This document shows, in pieces, positions 8,359 to 17,811 of a DNA stretch of 64,000 bases. Made by a program: the position numbers and the translations under genes. How positions within the stretch are numbered: position 1 is the stretch's first letter; the number at the start of each line of letters is the position of its first letter. The DNA is from Saprospiraceae bacterium. Lineage in GTDB: Bacteria > Bacteroidota > Bacteroidia > Chitinophagales > Saprospiraceae. The stretch is from contig JAEUUP010000010.1 of the NCBI GenBank assembly GCA_016787525.1, positions 1 to 64,000 on the forward strand, written 5' to 3'. The notes under the pieces are model-generated. The model was given only the letters and a program-made list of their open reading frames with translations. It was not told the origin of the DNA and made no database searches.

Positions 8359-11300
8359 TTATACCGCCGCCAACTCCGCAACATTTCCAAACTCCCTAAA
8401 ATCCACAGCTGTCACCGTCGAAACACCCTGTTCAGGCATGTGGACACCGTAAATAATATCCACTGCCGCCATCGTCGCTTTGTTGTGTGTGACGATGATA
8501 AACTGTGAGTCAACTGAGAATTTCTGTATGATTTTGTTGAATTTTTCAATATTCGCATCGTCCAAAGGCGCATCCACTTCATCAAAAATACAGAATGGCG
8601 CAGGTTTATAAAGGTAAAGCGCAAATAGAAACGCTGTTGCCGTCAATGTTTTCTCTCCGCCCGACAATTGAGAAATGCTTTGCGGACGTTTGCCTTTGGG
8701 TTTTGCAACTATGTTGATGCCGCTTTCCAAAGGATTTTGAGGGTCAGTCAAAATCATATCTGCCGTATCTTCTTCAAAAAACAGCGATTTGAACACTTCA
8801 ATAAAATGTTTTCGCACGGTTTCAAAAGCTTCTAAAAACTGTGCTGTTGCCGTTTCTTCAATCTCTTTTATGGTCGCCAACAACGAGTTTTTGGCATTCA
8901 AAATATCGTCGCGTTGCCCTGCAATGGTGTCGTGGCGTTCTTTCATTTCGTTGTATGCCTCGACTGCCAACGGATTTATTTCGCCATAAGTATCCAAACG
9001 GCGTTTCAAATCGTCGGTTTTTTTCTGCAATTCTTCTCTTACAAGCCCTTGTTTCGGTGTTTCATTGATTAAATCGTTGACCGAAACACCAAATTCAACA
9101 TTCAAACGGTCTCCAATACTCGTAATTTGTAGTTTGATGTCGTTGAATTTATCTTTCAGGTTGTTCACCAAACTCTGAATTTCGCCTCTTTGCCGATTGA
9201 TGCGCCGCAAATCGTCTTCCATTTTCACAATTTCATTTTTCTTTTTGAAAAACGATTGTTCAAACTCCGACAAACCCGATTCACGTTGGCGACGCTGTTT
9301 GTAAAAATCTTGAAGCGAATTGTCAAACGTAACTAATTCATTATCAATTTGTTCTAACTCATCTTTTGCTTGCGCCAATGAACGATTGGCAGTCGCAATC
9401 CCCCCCTCAGTATCCGACAAGTTTTTTTCTCTAAAACCCAATTCACGTTGCAAAGTCGAAACCTTATTTTGTTGGCGGATGAATTCAACGTTTTTCTCAT
9501 TAAAAGCCATTGACAATTGACTCATCAAATCCGCTACGCTGCGGTACGAGCCATCAGCCGCTACCATTTGGTTTTTAACTTCGTCTTCCGCTTTTTTCTT
9601 TTCAACTAATTGACTATCAATATTTTCAATTGATTTTTTAAGCCCTTCGACTTGATCCGTTGCCCGCCTTTTTTTCACATCCGCTTCATTGATAAATGTT
9701 GAAAAATTATCTATGCGTGTTTGCAAAAACACTTTTTGCTGACGTATGTGGTTCAACTCATTCTGCACTCGCTGAATAGCTGCTTTTTGTTCATTCGATT
9801 TCAAAAAACTGATGTCACCACGCACTTGTCCGAGTTGTTTTTGCAAATCAGCAGCCTCTGCCTCAGTCTCTTTGATTTGTTTTTCGAGAACTTCGAGATT
9901 TTTCTTCCGCCCGATTTTTTTACCTTCAAACAAACCCACCGAGCCGCCACTCACCGAAAAACGTCGCTTAGAAAAACCACCGCTTTTGCTCAACAGAATA
10001 GCCCCCTCTCCGAAAGGAGTTCCTTGAACAGTATTTTCATCAAAATCAAATGATTGAATATCAGAATCATTCTCAACGATTAACACATTCTGCAAAAGAT
10101 AATCGAACAAAACCTGATACGCCATATCCACTTGAATCAAATCCACCGCAGGGCGTGCATTCAGCAACCCTTTTGTCGCAAACGATGTGTTTTTAAAGGC
10201 ATCTAAAACAAAAAAATGCGCTTTCCCTTTTTGTGCATTGTTCAAAAGACGCACCGCAGCGATGGCTTCTTCGGCATTTTGAACCACATAATGATTCAAA
10301 AATGGCTCTAAATAATTCTCAACAGCTGTACGATAACCCTCCTGCACATAAATTAAATCGCCCAAAAGTGGGGCAGTAAACGTCTTGTTTTTTGATAAAA
10401 ATTGGATAGACTCAGGAAAACCTTCAAGCGATTCGACCATACTTTTGGTCAGTTTGAACTCGTTTTTCTTCGCATCGAGCGAGCGATTGGTGTCTGCCAA
10501 CTTCTTGGTTACAAGTTCCAATTTCTGATTGGCTTTTTCTAAATCGGCTAATCGTTTCGTTTCTTCGCCTTCAAGATATTGTATTTCAGCAACTTGCGTA
10601 TTTTCTTTTTTCTCCAAATCTGCTAATTGCCCCCTCAGTATATTGACCTCGTTGCGTCTGCCCTGCGTTTCGTTTTCGGTACGTTCGGCTTCGCGTGTGT
10701 TGTTTTCAATTTGATTGTTGGCAATTGCTTTTTGCTTTTCCAATTCATTGATTTCGCGCTCGATGGCTTGTTGTTGTTTCAAAAACACATCAAGGTCGGC
10801 TTTCAAAGTGCCGTGGTCGTTTCTGATGGCATCGAGTTTGGCTTTGGCTTGTTCGAGTTGGTCTTCGAGTTTGCTTTCGAGTCGTTTTTCTGCACTGATT
10901 TCTTCGCGATAATAAGCAATTTCGTCCGCCAATTTCTCAACTCTTGCTTTCGACGCATTGACTTGTTCGACCAATTTGGTGATGTTCTGTTCTGAAAACA
11001 ATTTACGCTGTTGTGCCATACGTTTATCGTTTTCCATACCTCTCAAACGCCCGACAACACTGTTCAATTCACGTTGGCGTTCACTCAGTTCTTGCTCTTT
11101 ATCGAGATTTGCTTTTTTGTCGCGTTCAATTTGAGCCTCCAATTTCACCCCCTCAGTATCCAACTGTCGGTAACGATCCGTTTCAATCTCGATGTTTTTT
11201 TCGGTCTGTTTGTAATCATTTTTAAAAACAGAGAGCTTCAAAACTGCCAAATCAATCGCTTTTTCGCGATATTCTGTCTTGATGTCGAGGTATTTCTGCG

Positions 11301-11934
11301 TGCGAGCCGCTTGTTTTTCAAGCGTTTTAAGGTTGTTGGTTATCTCAAAAAGCAAGTCTTCGATGCGATTGAGGTCTTCCTCAGTGGCGTTGAGTTTGTT
11401 CAACGTTTCATGTTTTCTCGCCTTATATTTTGATACACCTGCTGCTTGTTCAAGCATCATACGGCGTGAGTTTTGTTTGTCGTTCAAAATCTCGTCCACC
11501 ATACCCAAAGCAATAATCGCATATGAATTTGACCCCACACCCGTATCCATAAACAACGAAGTAATGTCTTTCAAACGACACGTTACGCCATTCAAACGGT
11601 ACTCACTTTCGCCCGAAGCATAGAGAATGCGTGTGATTTTGATGGTCGTATAGTCCGTTGGCAGCAGATTTTTGGTATTGTCGAAGGTCAAACTGACTTG
11701 TGCCAATTGTCCGGGTTTACGTTTTTTCGTGCCATTAAAAATGACCGAATTCATTTTATCGAGGCGCAATTCGCTTGATTTTTGTTCACCTAAAACCCAG
11801 CGAATGGCATCCACCACGTTGGATTTGCCCGACCCATTGGGACCGACAATGCCGATGACATTTTCATTAAAATTGATAACCGTTTCGTTGGCGAAGGACT
11901 TAAAGCCTTTGATTTCAAGCGTTTTTAATCGCAT
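8359..11934 (-). CDS. smc: Chromosome segregation ATPase SMC
   Basis: 1191 aa from MRLKTLEIKGFKSF; an upstream in-frame ATG at 11982 precedes a -7 box (11963-11970) and is rejected. Walker A is GPNGSGKS (31-38). Long coiled coils flank a hinge in the middle (about residues 500-640), and the C-terminal head has the ABC signature QLSGGEKT and Walker B IFDEVDAPLDD. As ATP-dependent condensin it loads near the origin with ScpAB and compacts and aligns sister chromosomes; scpA/scpB are not in the window. It carries three short motif copies (9403 and 11149 read as DTEG; 10631 read as ILRG) and one long-form element (10003-10034) just after the hinge, read as TVQGTPFGEG. Confidence 0.96.
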   Translation of the reverse strand: MRLKTLEIKGFKSFANETVINFNENVIGIVGPNGSGKSNVVDAIRWVLGEQKSSELRLDKMNSVIFNGTKKRKPGQLAQVSLTFDNTKNLLPTDYTTIKITRILYASGESEYRLNGVTCRLKDITSLFMDTGVGSNSYAIIALGMVDEILNDKQNSRRMMLEQAAGVSKYKARKHETLNKLNATEEDLNRIEDLLFEITNNLKTLEKQAARTQKYLDIKTEYREKAIDLAVLKLSVFKNDYKQTEKNIEIETDRYRQLDTEGVKLEAQIERDKKANLDKEQELSERQRELNSVVGRLRGMENDKRMAQQRKLFSEQNITKLVEQVNASKARVEKLADEIAYYREEISAEKRLESKLEDQLEQAKAKLDAIRNDHGTLKADLDVFLKQQQAIEREINELEKQKAIANNQIENNTREAERTENETQGRRNEVNILRGQLADLEKKENTQVAEIQYLEGEETKRLADLEKANQKLELVTKKLADTNRSLDAKKNEFKLTKSMVESLEGFPESIQFLSKNKTFTAPLLGDLIYVQEGYRTAVENYLEPFLNHYVVQNAEEAIAAVRLLNNAQKGKAHFFVLDAFKNTSFATKGLLNARPAVDLIQVDMAYQVLFDYLLQNVLIVENDSDIQSFDFDENTVQGTPFGEGAILLSKSGGFSKRRFSVSGGSVGLFEGKKIGRKKNLEVLEKQIKETEAEAADLQKQLGQVRGDISFLKSNEQKAAIQRVQNELNHIRQQKVFLQTRIDNFSTFINEADVKKRRATDQVEGLKKSIENIDSQLVEKKKAEDEVKNQMVAADGSYRSVADLMSQLSMAFNEKNVEFIRQQNKVSTLQRELGFREKNLSDTEGGIATANRSLAQAKDELEQIDNELVTFDNSLQDFYKQRRQRESGLSEFEQSFFKKKNEIVKMEDDLRRINRQRGEIQSLVNNLKDKFNDIKLQITSIGDRLNVEFGVSVNDLINETPKQGLVREELQKKTDDLKRRLDTYGEINPLAVEAYNEMKERHDTIAGQRDDILNAKNSLLATIKEIEETATAQFLEAFETVRKHFIEVFKSLFFEEDTADMILTDPQNPLESGINIVAKPKGKRPQSISQLSGGEKTLTATAFLFALYLYKPAPFCIFDEVDAPLDDANIEKFNKIIQKFSVDSQFIIVTHNKATMAAVDIIYGVHMPEQGVSTVTAVDFREFGNVAELAAV
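10003..10034 (+). repeat. Long-form palindromic element, copy b (in smc)
   Basis: CCCCT, 21 nt (CTCCGAAAGGAGTTCCTTGAA), then CAGTAT. The inner CTCC-GAAA-GGAG is a hairpin. The sense frame of smc reads T-VQGTPFG-EG, seven residues more than the short form TEG. Confidence 0.75.
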
Positions 11935-11962
11935 TTGAGCAGATTTGAAAAAATTTAGGGCG

Positions 11963-11970
11963 CAAAGGTA
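11963..11970 (-). promoter_or_regulatory. -7 box of smc (TACCTTTG)
   Basis: CAAAGGTA on the plus strand gives TACCTTTG on the minus strand. It is about 29 bp upstream of the chosen smc ATG and decides between the two in-frame starts. The -33 element is weak. Confidence 0.5.
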
Positions 11971-12188
11971 GGGATTTTTCAAGAAAATTGGAGGATTTTA
12001 CTGAGGGGTGGGTTTTCTACTCCTATGATGCTACCTAAAAAATATAATCCGATTCAGCATACCAAAATCCCATTTCGGTGTCAATTCATTTCCATTCTTG
12101 GGCAAAGAGCATAAATTTGAACCATTAATAAAATAAGCATATTGCTACTAAATTTATCTATTTTAAAAAAGTATAAAAATAAATTTAA

Positions 12189-12572
12189 ATGAAAAAACTA
12201 CTCTTTTTCGCACTCATACTCCATCTATTTTCCGCTTGTAACAACAATAGCTCTGTTGACCCCAGCCTCGATGGTACATGGAAAGTCAGCTATTACCTTG
12301 ACAGTGGTAAAGATGAAACTTCTAATTTTAGTGGTTATACCTTTGATTTTCAATCGAATGGAACGTTGATTGCTAAGTTTTCAGGTCAAACAGTCACAGG
12401 TACTTGGTCGGAAAATACGAGTAGCAATAAACTCATCATCAACATTTCGGGTACAGATAAACTTGATGATGCAGCCGATGATTGGCTTATCATTTCAAAA
12501 ACAGCGACAAGTATTAAGTTGAGAGATGATAATACGTCGAAAGACGAACAGTTGCATTTCACCAAATTGTAA
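12189..12572 (+). CDS. Lipocalin-like lipoprotein
   Basis: 127 aa with a hydrophobic signal and lipobox LFSAC, so a lipid-anchored envelope protein. The mature region has the pattern of small lipocalin-like domains common in Bacteroidota: LDGTWKVSYY at the first strand, FDFQSNGTL, TGTWSENTSSNKLIIN, and a final LHFTKL. Ligand and role are unknown. A motif copy (12579-12589) lies just after the stop. The neighbouring SDR is convergent with only 20 bp between stops and shares that motif region. Confidence 0.75.
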   Translation: MKKLLFFALILHLFSACNNNSSVDPSLDGTWKVSYYLDSGKDETSNFSGYTFDFQSNGTLIAKFSGQTVTGTWSENTSSNKLIINISGTDKLDDAADDWLIISKTATSIKLRDDNTSKDEQLHFTKL

Positions 12573-12592
12573 ATACGACCCCTCAGTATTTT

Positions 12593-13318
12593 TCATAAAT
12601 CGCCCAATTGTGGACGCAAAACGACTTCCTCAATCACGGCAGAAGCCGACATGCGCAAAGCTGATACAACCACCTCTGCCACATCGCGGGCTTGCATAAG
12701 TCGTTCTTCGGGCGCATCGAAACCCGTCCATGAATCAGACCACGTTGCGCCGGGCATAACGGAAGTGACTTTGATACCGTATGGTTTCAGCTCTTGGCGC
12801 AGGTTTTTTGAAAAACCCAGAAGGGCATATTTTGAAATTGAGTACGAGCCGCCTTTATCGTAAGCAGTGATGGAGGCTACGCTACACATATTGAATATAT
12901 GACCTTTTTTTTGAGACATCATCAAAGGCAATAAGGCGCGTGTGAGATGATAGGCGGAGTAAAGGTTGGTCTCTATCATCATTTCCAACAGTCCGTCCCC
13001 TTCAGTATGGACTGAACCTGGCATAAAAACGCCTGCATTATTGATTAAAACATCAACTCTACTCCATTGATTGTCAATCACTTGCGCAAATTTTGTAATT
13101 TCTTCTTTCTTTGATACATCAACTACCTGAGTCAAAAGTTTGATGTCACCAAATCGTTCTGCAAAATCAATTTGCATAGCTACTAAATCAGCTTCGTTGC
13201 GACTACAAACAGCTAAATCATACCCCTCAGTAGCGAGGCTTTCGGCGATGGCACGCCCAATGCCTTTTGTTGCTCCCGTTATTACAGCTTTTCTGAGCAT
13301 AAATGACGAATTTGTCAA
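12593..13318 (-). CDS. Short-chain dehydrogenase/reductase
   Basis: Classical SDR of 241 aa; the ATG at 13300 (MLRKAVIT) is an equally good start giving 235 aa, and the region upstream of it overlaps the divergent promoter. TGATKGIG is the cofactor-binding glycine motif. The NNAG motif lies near residue 95, and Tyr and Lys of YSISK near residue 160 are catalytic. Similar to sepiapterin reductase or 3-ketoacyl-ACP reductase types; substrate not assignable. A short motif at 13223 is read as ATEG where SDRs often have a small-residue/EG turn before the second strand. A near-copy at 12997 is read as HTEG. Confidence 0.9.
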   Translation of the reverse strand: MTNSSFMLRKAVITGATKGIGRAIAESLATEGYDLAVCSRNEADLVAMQIDFAERFGDIKLLTQVVDVSKKEEITKFAQVIDNQWSRVDVLINNAGVFMPGSVHTEGDGLLEMMIETNLYSAYHLTRALLPLMMSQKKGHIFNMCSVASITAYDKGGSYSISKYALLGFSKNLRQELKPYGIKVTSVMPGATWSDSWTGFDAPEERLMQARDVAEVVVSALRMSASAVIEEVVLRPQLGDL

Positions 13319-13342
13319 TTTTTTTTAATTATCTTATATTTG
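13311..13342 (+). promoter_or_regulatory. Promoter TTTG-N20-TATATTTG
   Basis: TTTG at 13311-13314, a 20-nt spacer and TATATTTG at 13335-13342: a full match to the Bacteroidota housekeeping promoter, driving the DCC-family gene. It implies a leader of about 100 nt to the ATG at 13452. Confidence 0.6.
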
Positions 13343-13451
13343 AGTTTTTAATTTTTGGGTAAATTCATTTTAGGTTTTGCAAGATTATCGTGCGAAACTA
13401 AACGATTTCTCTAATTTTTTTGTTTATTATTCTGAAAATGACCAATGCTCA

Positions 13452-13871
13452 ATGACATCACATACTCTTTTTCCGACCAAGCCTCTTGTCCTTTTCGATG
13501 GTGTTTGCAACTTGTGCAACGCATCGGTTCAATTCATCATCGAACACGACCCACAAGGCAAGATTATGTTCGCATCCCTGCAATCTGAACGCGGACAAGC
13601 TATTTTAAATCATTTCGGTATGAAAACTGCCAATTTTGATACGTTCATATTCATCGAAAACGGTCAAGCCTACACACGCTCAACTGGCATATTGCGTGAG
13701 TTGCGTTATTTCTCAGGTTGGTGGCGTTTTTTGACGATTTTTCTAATCGTTCCTCGCCCAATTAGGGATTTTTTTTATAATATCGTAGCTCGAAATCGCT
13801 ATCGTTGGTTTGGTAAAAAAAACGAGTGTTGGCTACCTACACCTGAACTTCGGGAGCGTTTTTGGACTTAA
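13452..13871 (+). CDS. DCC-family thiol-disulfide oxidoreductase (DUF393)
   Basis: 139 aa from ATG 13452; a TTG 75 bp earlier is in frame but has no support. The DCC-family hallmark VLFDGVCNLCN lies near the N-terminus with the CxxC-like pair CNLC, followed by ARNRYRWFGKKNECWLP near the end, typical of this family. Members are thioredoxin-fold-like proteins of uncertain redox role. The gene overlaps no neighbour: the next real start is at 13897, only 25 bp after its stop, so it may be cotranscribed with the transglutaminase pair. Confidence 0.88.
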   Translation: MTSHTLFPTKPLVLFDGVCNLCNASVQFIIEHDPQGKIMFASLQSERGQAILNHFGMKTANFDTFIFIENGQAYTRSTGILRELRYFSGWWRFLTIFLIVPRPIRDFFYNIVARNRYRWFGKKNECWLPTPELRERFWT

Positions 13872-13896
13872 AAATGATTCTAAAACAACAAACAAC

Positions 13897-15024
13897 ATGC
13901 ACTCGATGAAAAACAAGACTTTCATGATCGGCTTATTCTTGTATTTGTCTGTCCTACTACCCCTCAGTATGAGAGGGCAGAATTTTGCAAGAATTGACTC
14001 CATTGCTATGCACGCGCCACCAATGGCAACGCGTTCACTCAGCGATTTGGCTGCCTACTGTCAAGCTAATGCACATTCTGATTTAGAAATTGTACGTTTT
14101 TACTTCGTATGGGTTGCGCGCAATATTCGCTACGACGAACGTGCTGCCATGATGACAACCATCAATTTCGATGCTCGCCGTCAATCACCTCAATTTGTTT
14201 TTAGGTCGCAAAAAGCCATTTGCACAGGCTATTCTCGATTGATGGAACACTTGTGCAAGTTGTCCAATATCCCTATTTTGTATGTTGCAGGCTACGGTCG
14301 TGGTGAAACTTATGCCGATAGCATCGAGACCCACGCCTGGAATGTCGTGCGGGTGAATGGCGAATGGGGACTGATTGATGCCACTTGGGCTTCCAATACG
14401 TTGGCAAAGGATAGTAGTGAGTTGAATATCGAATTTGAACGCTATTTTATGGGTATTTCTTATGAATTTCAGAAAGGGCACTTGCCCTACGACCCTGTTT
14501 TTCAATTGACTAAAGATCTGATAAAACGTTATGAATTTTTCAAAAATAAAGTACAATATACTGAGGGGGTAGAATCAAAAACTCCAGATGAAGATTTTAC
14601 GACTATTTTGAATCGAGATTACCGCCTCGATTCTATGTCTTTTACCATCCAAAGTCATCGAAGAGGCCTGTCTTTTATGCCCGAAGACACCAATATTGTC
14701 ATCAAACTAAGAGGTGCGTTGAAGGAAAAACAACATGGGATATTGACCAATGCCCACGAAGTCTTGTTGGATTACAGCAATAGTGCTGAAAAACAGCTGA
14801 CAACTTTGAGCATTTATACGTTGCGAGATTGGTCGAACCGATTTGGTGAATTGTCCGAGTTACTAAAATCTGCCTTAGACATAAATGCCGAAATAATTAG
14901 CTTAGAAACAGTTGATGAAAAAATTGCAGAAGCCAAACTCACACAAAAGCAAATTTTTGACTTGATAGGTTATTTTTCTCAAAGTTGGAATCAAGTAAAA
15001 GATGCAATATCAAAAAGAAATTAA
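13897..15024 (+). CDS. Secreted transglutaminase-like protein, copy 1
   Basis: 375 aa from ATG 13897 (an alternative is 13906; a longer ORF overlapping the upstream gene is rejected). A signal peptide occupies residues 1-28 and ends in MRGQ. The transglutaminase-like fold has a catalytic triad at Cys109 (AICTGYSR), His146 (ETHAW) and Asp161 (LIDATW), as in papain-like peptidases or peptide cross-linkers exported by Bacteroidota. Its tandem paralogue lies 147 bp downstream. Motif copies occur at 13960 (PLSM, inside the signal peptide) and 14558 (TEG). The second is at the same alignment position as a copy in the paralogue. Substrate unknown. Confidence 0.85.
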   Translation: MHSMKNKTFMIGLFLYLSVLLPLSMRGQNFARIDSIAMHAPPMATRSLSDLAAYCQANAHSDLEIVRFYFVWVARNIRYDERAAMMTTINFDARRQSPQFVFRSQKAICTGYSRLMEHLCKLSNIPILYVAGYGRGETYADSIETHAWNVVRVNGEWGLIDATWASNTLAKDSSELNIEFERYFMGISYEFQKGHLPYDPVFQLTKDLIKRYEFFKNKVQYTEGVESKTPDEDFTTILNRDYRLDSMSFTIQSHRRGLSFMPEDTNIVIKLRGALKEKQHGILTNAHEVLLDYSNSAEKQLTTLSIYTLRDWSNRFGELSELLKSALDINAEIISLETVDEKIAEAKLTQKQIFDLIGYFSQSWNQVKDAISKRN

Positions 15025-15170
15025 ATTTGAAGGCGTAAGTTCTATGATTTTTTTTTGTTAGGTGTTTGAGTTCACAGTTTTTCTTTAATTTTATATAAAA
15101 ATTAATTTTAAGGCATAGTTTTTGATATATGAATTGGGTTCACATTTATTGATAAACATACCAATTACTT

Positions 15171-16265
15171 ATGTTAGAAACGATGCCAAAACATCTGTTA
15201 TTAATTGCACTTATTTTATTTTTACCGAAAAATGTATTTTCTGAAAACTTCAAATATATTGACTCTTTATCGCTTCGTTTAACTGAACAATCTGTACAAT
15301 CGTTAGAAGATTTAGTGTCGTACTGTGAGCAATACACGCAGAGCGATGTAGCTCGTGTACGATTCTATTTTGTCTGGGTTGCGACTCATATTCAATACGA
15401 CGAATCGTTGAATACGGAAAATCAAAGCCCTGAGCAGGTTTTTAGTAATAAAAAAGCGATTTGTAGTGGTTATTCGCGACTTTTTGCTTTTCTGTGTGCC
15501 AAGTCAGGCATGGCAGCGCGATATGTGTCTGGCTACGCCAAGGAGACAAATGATGTGACGAGTATTCAAAATCATGCTTGGAATATTGTTCGCATAGACG
15601 GACAATGGCAAGCATTTGATGTAACATGGGCGGCAAATGAGTTAGAAGAATCCAGCGAAGACTCTATTTCACCTGCCTTTGAAACTTGGTTTATGCCTGA
15701 AGCCACTTTATTCCAAGCGACTCATCTTCCATTCGATCCTGCTTTTCAATTGACATCGAAGTTGGTTTCACGAGCTGTATTTTTTGGAGATAAATCAACA
15801 AATACTGAGGGGGGGATTTTATTGGATTCGGTGGCTCACTTTACAGATATATTGAACAAAGATTTAACCTTAGACTCCATCGAACAAGCTTGTCGTAGCT
15901 TCCAAAGAGCCTATGACTTCATGCCGATGGACTCAGCAGTAGCTATCAAACTCGTTAAAGCACAAGAGTTTAAAGTCAAGCAGTCATTTGAATATGTTTT
16001 TCAATACAAGCTTAAAAATTATCGCGATATGCCTCATACTTCAACGGAAATACTGAGGGGGCAGTTGTCAAAACTGCAAGCTCTTGACACATCATTGACG
16101 GAAGCAATAGTATTGCATAAAAGCTTGGTAATCTATCCATTGTCCCCTCACAATAGACGGATGTTGGAATACAATCAGAATTTTTTTGAAGAACTATGGC
16201 GTTTCTATAAAGTAGCAAAGATGGAGATAGATAGAGAAATAAACTCACGCCAAAGTCAAGATTAA
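15171..16265 (+). CDS. Secreted transglutaminase-like protein, copy 2
   Basis: 364 aa, a tandem paralogue of the preceding gene. Shared stretches include RVRFYFVWVATHIQYDE, KKAICSGYSR (catalytic Cys), QNHAWNIVR (His) and FDVTWAANE (Asp). Signal peptide at residues 1-25 (ending VFSE); the start may also be ATG 15183. Motif copies at 15802 (NTEGG) and 16050 (EILRG). The gene ends 5 bp from the convergent helical-repeat gene with no visible terminator. The tandem pair is probably one transcription unit. Role unknown; cell-wall or surface-protein processing is possible. Confidence 0.84.
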   Translation: MLETMPKHLLLIALILFLPKNVFSENFKYIDSLSLRLTEQSVQSLEDLVSYCEQYTQSDVARVRFYFVWVATHIQYDESLNTENQSPEQVFSNKKAICSGYSRLFAFLCAKSGMAARYVSGYAKETNDVTSIQNHAWNIVRIDGQWQAFDVTWAANELEESSEDSISPAFETWFMPEATLFQATHLPFDPAFQLTSKLVSRAVFFGDKSTNTEGGILLDSVAHFTDILNKDLTLDSIEQACRSFQRAYDFMPMDSAVAIKLVKAQEFKVKQSFEYVFQYKLKNYRDMPHTSTEILRGQLSKLQALDTSLTEAIVLHKSLVIYPLSPHNRRMLEYNQNFFEELWRFYKVAKMEIDREINSRQSQD

Positions 16266-16270
16266 TTACC

Positions 16271-17779
16271 TTAGTTGAGTTCTTTGGATTTCTCAATCAA
16301 CCATTCTCTTTCTGCTATACTGTTTTTATCTGCTAAGTCTTTTTCTGTAATTTTTTTGTTTTTGATGAGTTTTTTGAGTAATTTTATGAAATTTCTGTAA
16401 CCAATTTTATCTACCAGCAACACATCATTACGTGCCAAATAAGTTTCTAGAGCACTGATTCGATTACTTAAAAAATCTTCTTCTTTGTCTTTTTTATTGT
16501 CTTTTTCATAGTACAATTTAATCTCTAATGTGCGTGCCATCAAGTGGTAGCGCTTGTCGTCAAACTCAATATTGAGAAGTTGTAAAGCAGCATCGTATTC
16601 TTTGAGTTGAAAATGACAACAAGCCATATTGAAGTTGTAAAATCGTTCTTGTTCCTCAGCATTTGGTGTTATGATTTTGTGTCTATGCTCTTTTAAGAAA
16701 GATAAAACCCAATCGATTTCCTTTAATCTAAGTGCGATTGCTACAATATTTTGCAACGCTCCAAATACTATCCCTTCTGATATAGTACCATCTTTATGAT
16801 AAAATAAGCCTGCTTTCAAGTTTTTTTTGTTGAGGTCAAATAGTATTTTCAAGTACTGAGTTTTACCTTTTTTATACTTGGCTACACAGAAATTTCGAGC
16901 GACACCATATAGGTCTTTCTGCTGAGTTTTAGGCAGCAGAGATGAATTTACATTTAATATTTGCAGATAAGAATCTAATAATTGCTCATCTTCATCGTCA
17001 CTGTCTTTAATCCAAAGCAAATGGAAAGCATTTTTGTATAGGCTAAAGATACGACTAAAAAAAGGATTAGAGCTATTTGCCAATTTACTTAAAACTTCTA
17101 ATTGTGGCTCTATTTCAGTTTTGATAGGGGGCTCAAAGTGTAATAATATTGTTAATTTATTGACTATGTAGTACATATCGAGACTATCAAGTGCCAAAAC
17201 TCTTTTATCAATACGTTCAGGAAGGCGATAAATGCTGGCATTGTCATATTCTTCTTGAGTAATCAAATATTGAAAATAAAAATAATCGTCAATCAATGGC
17301 AAGTTTTCTTGTAGGGTTTTAAGGCGGTTTATTGTATTTTCGAATTGCTGATGCAACTTACGTTCGCGGTAAAATCTTACAAGAAGAAGTAATTGGTTTA
17401 TCTCAATTTTTGCTTCTTCTTCATCAGTCATTTCTCCGTCCAATTTATCAATATTGGCGTATTTATATATAATTGTTTTTTTTACTATATTAAGCAAACG
17501 TGATTCCATAGAATCAAAAGTTCGCTGATTCCATTCTTTATTGGGCGAAACAAGTTTGTACAATTCTTGCTCTGTTTGTGCAAAATTCTCTCCTTTTTCA
17601 AACTTTTCGATTTCTCCTCTAAGAATATTATAAAAATCAAGAGGCTTATCCCCTTTAATTGAATGAAAAGAAGATAGTATAAAATCTGGAATGCGATCTC
17701 GTTCTGAAACCGTCAAAGCCAAAATAGTTTCGAATAGTTTAGTCTTTATCAAAAGCATTTGGCAAAAATACATAGACAC
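16271..17779 (-). CDS. Helical-repeat hypothetical protein, paralogue A
   Basis: 502 aa (MLLIKTKLF, 21 bp in, is another possible start). Almost entirely helical with TPR-like pairs; no signal peptide, so cytosolic. The C-terminal part resembles the gene at 62691-63980: both have YxFNxAxxxFxxxxYxxAxxLL near the middle, an IGYRN/IGYHR segment, and end with ER-WLIEK or ERVWLLEK. This is a lineage-specific family I cannot name. It is A+T-rich with no copy of the 11-mer. Upstream lies an AT-rich region with a duplicated dyad sequence. Confidence 0.7.
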   Translation of the reverse strand: MSMYFCQMLLIKTKLFETILALTVSERDRIPDFILSSFHSIKGDKPLDFYNILRGEIEKFEKGENFAQTEQELYKLVSPNKEWNQRTFDSMESRLLNIVKKTIIYKYANIDKLDGEMTDEEEAKIEINQLLLLVRFYRERKLHQQFENTINRLKTLQENLPLIDDYFYFQYLITQEEYDNASIYRLPERIDKRVLALDSLDMYYIVNKLTILLHFEPPIKTEIEPQLEVLSKLANSSNPFFSRIFSLYKNAFHLLWIKDSDDEDEQLLDSYLQILNVNSSLLPKTQQKDLYGVARNFCVAKYKKGKTQYLKILFDLNKKNLKAGLFYHKDGTISEGIVFGALQNIVAIALRLKEIDWVLSFLKEHRHKIITPNAEEQERFYNFNMACCHFQLKEYDAALQLLNIEFDDKRYHLMARTLEIKLYYEKDNKKDKEEDFLSNRISALETYLARNDVLLVDKIGYRNFIKLLKKLIKNKKITEKDLADKNSIAEREWLIEKSKELN

Positions 17780-17811
17780 TTGTAATTTTTAATCATGGTG
17801 TCGTTTTATCA

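Noticed and set aside
13810-13896. N-terminal extension of transglutaminase copy 1 overlapping the DCC-family gene.
   Set aside because: The extra residues precede an otherwise complete signal peptide.
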